Origin: Phoebastria nigripes
Taxonomy: Eukaryota; Chordata; Aves; Procellariiformes; Diomedeidae
DNA: 64,000 nt
Direction of reading: 5' to 3'
Assembly (NCBI GenBank): GCA_035582835.1
Contig: JAYKAV010002917.1
Coordinates: 505,341 to 569,340, forward strand
Part shown: positions 61,191 through 64,000 of the stretch, piece by piece
How positions within the stretch are numbered: the first letter of the stretch is position 1
Layout: each line of letters begins with the position of its first letter
The notes under the pieces: model-generated
Told to the model about the DNA's origin: nothing
The model's input: only the letters and a program-made list of their open reading frames with translations
The model's database searches: none
Made by a program: the position numbers and the translations under genes

Positions 61191-62981
61191 TCTGCAACTA
61201 TTTTTAGTGAAGACAAAAAGAAATACAATATTACTAAAGACTTGACTTTTATATAATTCAATTTTACATGTAGTAGGAACCCTGCCACTAAAGTTACAAG
61301 CCTACTGAAGAAACAGTTTGATGTAGTTTTGAAAGATTCTCCCTCCTCTTCATTAAATGCTAGTTTATGATTTATCAACACCTTTTCAGCTCAAGTTAAA
61401 CCTATAGGAGAGCAGGGAAAAAAGAAAGAAAAAATAGTGTCTGCTCTACCAATGTTTTATTTTGTAACCTTACAGTGGAAGTGGAAGAAAGGTTTGCTTG
61501 CTACCTGTATTCCTTATTTCTCTAGAAGAGCTGAATTCTTACAGCTATGCTAAAAAGAATAAAAAAGTCTGTATTCTATGAACACTTTTCTAATCACTTT
61601 ACAGCCAGCTCAGAGACATGAATTTAATAGACTCTTTTTTTTTCAACTGACCTGTTATACAGAGATACTAGCAAGCAACAACTATCCACTCACTAAGGAG
61701 CTGCTATATAATATTGAATTTATTTACAATTTGTTTATATTTAGAAAAGTATTCTGCCCAGTCAGAGTGTTTCACCACTGATTATACTTAGATATAAAAC
61801 CAACATTTAAGGATAATTTTGGGGGATATTGACCATTATTTTTGGAAAAACAGAAAGTAGGCAACAGCAACCTTTGACACCTTCTCTCAAGTCCCATAGC
61901 AGACCAATCCTCCTCACTTTAGTTAAGATTTTGACACATCTATTTCCACATATCCAATTTTTTTCTGCCTTTATGCTGCTCTCCGTTGTATACATAGACA
62001 CACCCTGGGAATGTCTCAATCAGTCTCTGCCTAGAGTCTTAATTTCCTTCAGAGTTAACATTTTTATTTGTACTTTATATTAGTCCTTTCCTAAGGTCAG
62101 TTGTGTTTATCATATTGAGGCATTCCCTTAATAACACATTTTTTCTTTTAGATGACATTTTGTCTAAAAATTGGAATAACACGTTCCTTAACTTTTCAAT
62201 AAGAAAAACTCAAAACTCAATAGTTCATTCCCCACAATAGATAGTCTGATCTATCCTCTCTTATTCTTTTTTTTCAGACTAAAATAAATATATATAAACT
62301 GCATTCACATGCTGTGCGGGGTAAGAGTATGAAAACACAAACACAAGTTTCATTGTCTCTCCTGGCAAGATTCCTCTAATTTCTCATACTTTTCTTGAAA
62401 ACAAAATAATAAAAAAGTACCCTTTAAACAATATCAACAATATCATCCTATTGTTGGAAATTGAACACTAAAGAATCTTTTAATGGAAGTCATAATAAAT
62501 GCCAGCAATATTTGATATCACATTATACAAACACAACATATAACAATACAATTACATTCAGAGTTTACTGCTATTTAATTATGGGCCAAATATAAAATAA
62601 GACGAGACATGTTTCATCTCATTTGATGTTAGAAATATGTATTTTCACTTGGTGGAAATAAAGACTGTCTTCTCCCACTGTATCTCAAAGGTAGACATAA
62701 GCTAATAATTATTAACATTAATATAACTGTATAGTTATACCCGTCATTTTTATTAAGTATAATTTTACCCACCAGGCAACCGTTTAAAACATCAATTTCA
62801 AATTTAGCTTTAAGGCACACATTTAATTTATTTTCAAGCATATGCTCATTACTAAAATGATCTGGAATGAAACCTTCACACATTTCTAGTGCATAATGAA
62901 TAATTAAAAACAATGTTTAATTGCTATCTATGATGTTTTGGAAAAAGCACAATTTACACATTACACATTACTTTTTTGTTC

Positions 62982-62997
62982 TTTTTTTTTTTTTTTT
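62982..62997. repeat. Poly-T run (16)
   Basis: T homopolymer preceded by a shorter run at 62972-62977. Confidence 0.85.
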
Positions 62998-63691
62998 AGG
63001 AACAATTGTATTCTCTGCCAGACTGCAAATCCAATTTAAAGTTCTGCTTCGATGTCCTCTCTGCTGCCCCTTTTTCTTCATGTTGAGGTGACATATACAG
63101 AAAACAGCAAAAAAGCTTTTTAAAGACATCATTGGACAAACAATGGTTGTGCATCTCATGCTGGCACATCTTTGTTCGATGAAATACTATTAATACAGTC
63201 AATTAGCTATGACTCCAGCCAAAAAGTTTTAAAAGTCCTCAACTATAGGGAAAAGAGCATATTTTATCTCCTAGGAGTGACCAGTTCAGAGGAAAACAGG
63301 CAAATGGGACTGAAGATTAAACTATTTCATCAGCCATTAAAATAAAAAGCAAAAATAAAACAACAACATCAACAAATCACACATCTGAAGACTTGTTGAA
63401 TTCTGAACTTCTATGAACCTACAATCGGAGTTTTTAAAAAGTTTGCTCTTAATCAACTAATAGAGAGGATTTAGTGGCCACCCTCAATTCCAAATGGAGA
63501 GACGCCTTTCCAGGAAAATATGATGTCTGAAGAAGCTAGAAAGCCTATCTGGGCAGCCATAGGAGAGTCACTGTTGTGATCTTTCAAAACAGAGAAAGCT
63601 GGTTACTGGATGGGTTTACTCTGGTAACATCCAAATTCAGTATTTTGGAACGGCAATTAAAATAATTATATAATTGCTTTTAATGACATTT

Positions 63692-63780
63692 TTATGCATC
63701 ATTCAGATCATCTTCCCATAATGCTGGCATTCCATGGACTCCAAAACCGAAATATTCTCCAGACTGCATCTGTGTCCAGA
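63692..63780 (-). CDS. Candidate terminal coding exon of a gene entering from the right
   Basis: On minus an acceptor (TGCTAGTGTTCACACAG) is followed by two bases of a split codon and 28 codons to TAA: WTQMQSGEYFGFGVHG then MPALWEDDLNDA. Tryptophans, glycines and an acidic C-terminus make this unlike the chance frames nearby. No donor is present before the stop, so it would be a last exon; the rest of the gene lies beyond 64000. The pyrimidine tract is modest. I do not recognise the protein. Confidence 0.35.
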
Positions 63781-64000
63781 CTGTGTGAACACTAGCAGGT
63801 AAGAATTTTAGCATGAATGTGGATTCTTTTTTTCCCCCTATTTGTCAAAGATTCTGAATCAATGATTTTTCTGAAAGCAGTTCTAATTACTGAATATTTT
63901 ATTCTACATTACAGATTTGCCTACATAAGATTAAAAAGAGAAGTAAAGAAGGTCATTATTTGGTTAAGCAGCTGAAAAATTTCAGGCAATTCACATCAAG

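Larger units (their letters stand above)
60240..63691. other. AT-rich sequence; may include the 3' UTR of a minus-strand gene
   Basis: No repeat or gene recognised apart from an A run at 61171-61190 and a T run at 62982-62997. If the terminal exon at 63692-63780 is real, its 3' UTR lies at the right end here; minus-strand AATAAA occurs at 62827-62832 and 62748-62753. Confidence 0.4.

Overview
The window is AT-rich vertebrate, almost certainly bird, nuclear DNA. The main evidence is the repeat content: at least six CR1 LINE copies, several ending in the CR1 octamer tail (ATTCTGTG), and two GC-rich solo LTRs of a type I know from bird genomes. Most of the 64 kb is intergenic or intronic sequence with no recognisable gene. 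No complete gene, tRNA, rRNA, CRISPR array or prokaryotic feature was seen.

Layout. 0-7.6 kb: two pieces of one old, decayed LINE in opposite orientations (about 90-440 minus, 6.5-7.6 kb plus). 7.9-9.2 kb: a younger CR1 on plus. 12.5-13.7 kb: CR1 on minus. 13.9-14.4 kb: an assembly-gap region in which a 231-bp block is present twice around 15 Ns; the first copy carries a stretch closely resembling an Illumina P7/TruSeq adapter. 23.3-27.5 kb: a long CR1 with endonuclease and reverse-transcriptase remnants, interrupted by a solo LTR that carries an expanded 40-bp tandem repeat. 35.7-37.1 kb (plus) and 53.6-54.9 kb (minus): two solo LTRs of a second family, inverted relative to each other. 38.4-38.9, 40.4 and 45.9-46.2 kb: CR1 tails. 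59.1-60.2 kb: a second, CpG-richer copy of the first LTR family, with a perfect 5-bp target-site duplication.

Host coding signal is sparse and entirely inferred. On the minus strand between 43.2 and 39.4 kb I find six short open segments bounded by splice-like sites whose reading phases fit together in order; this may be part of a multi-exon gene. A possible terminal exon lies at 63.69-63.78 kb (minus), so a gene may extend past the right edge. Another isolated minus-strand exon-like segment is at 48.3-48.46 kb. I recognise none of these proteins, and hand-picked splice sites in AT-rich DNA can give false chains, so these are hypotheses.

The retroelements are decayed: no complete reverse transcriptase survives, and the catalytic YADD-type box is altered in the three copies where it can be read. 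I found no new system; the most actionable results are the adapter-like sequence and the exon chain.
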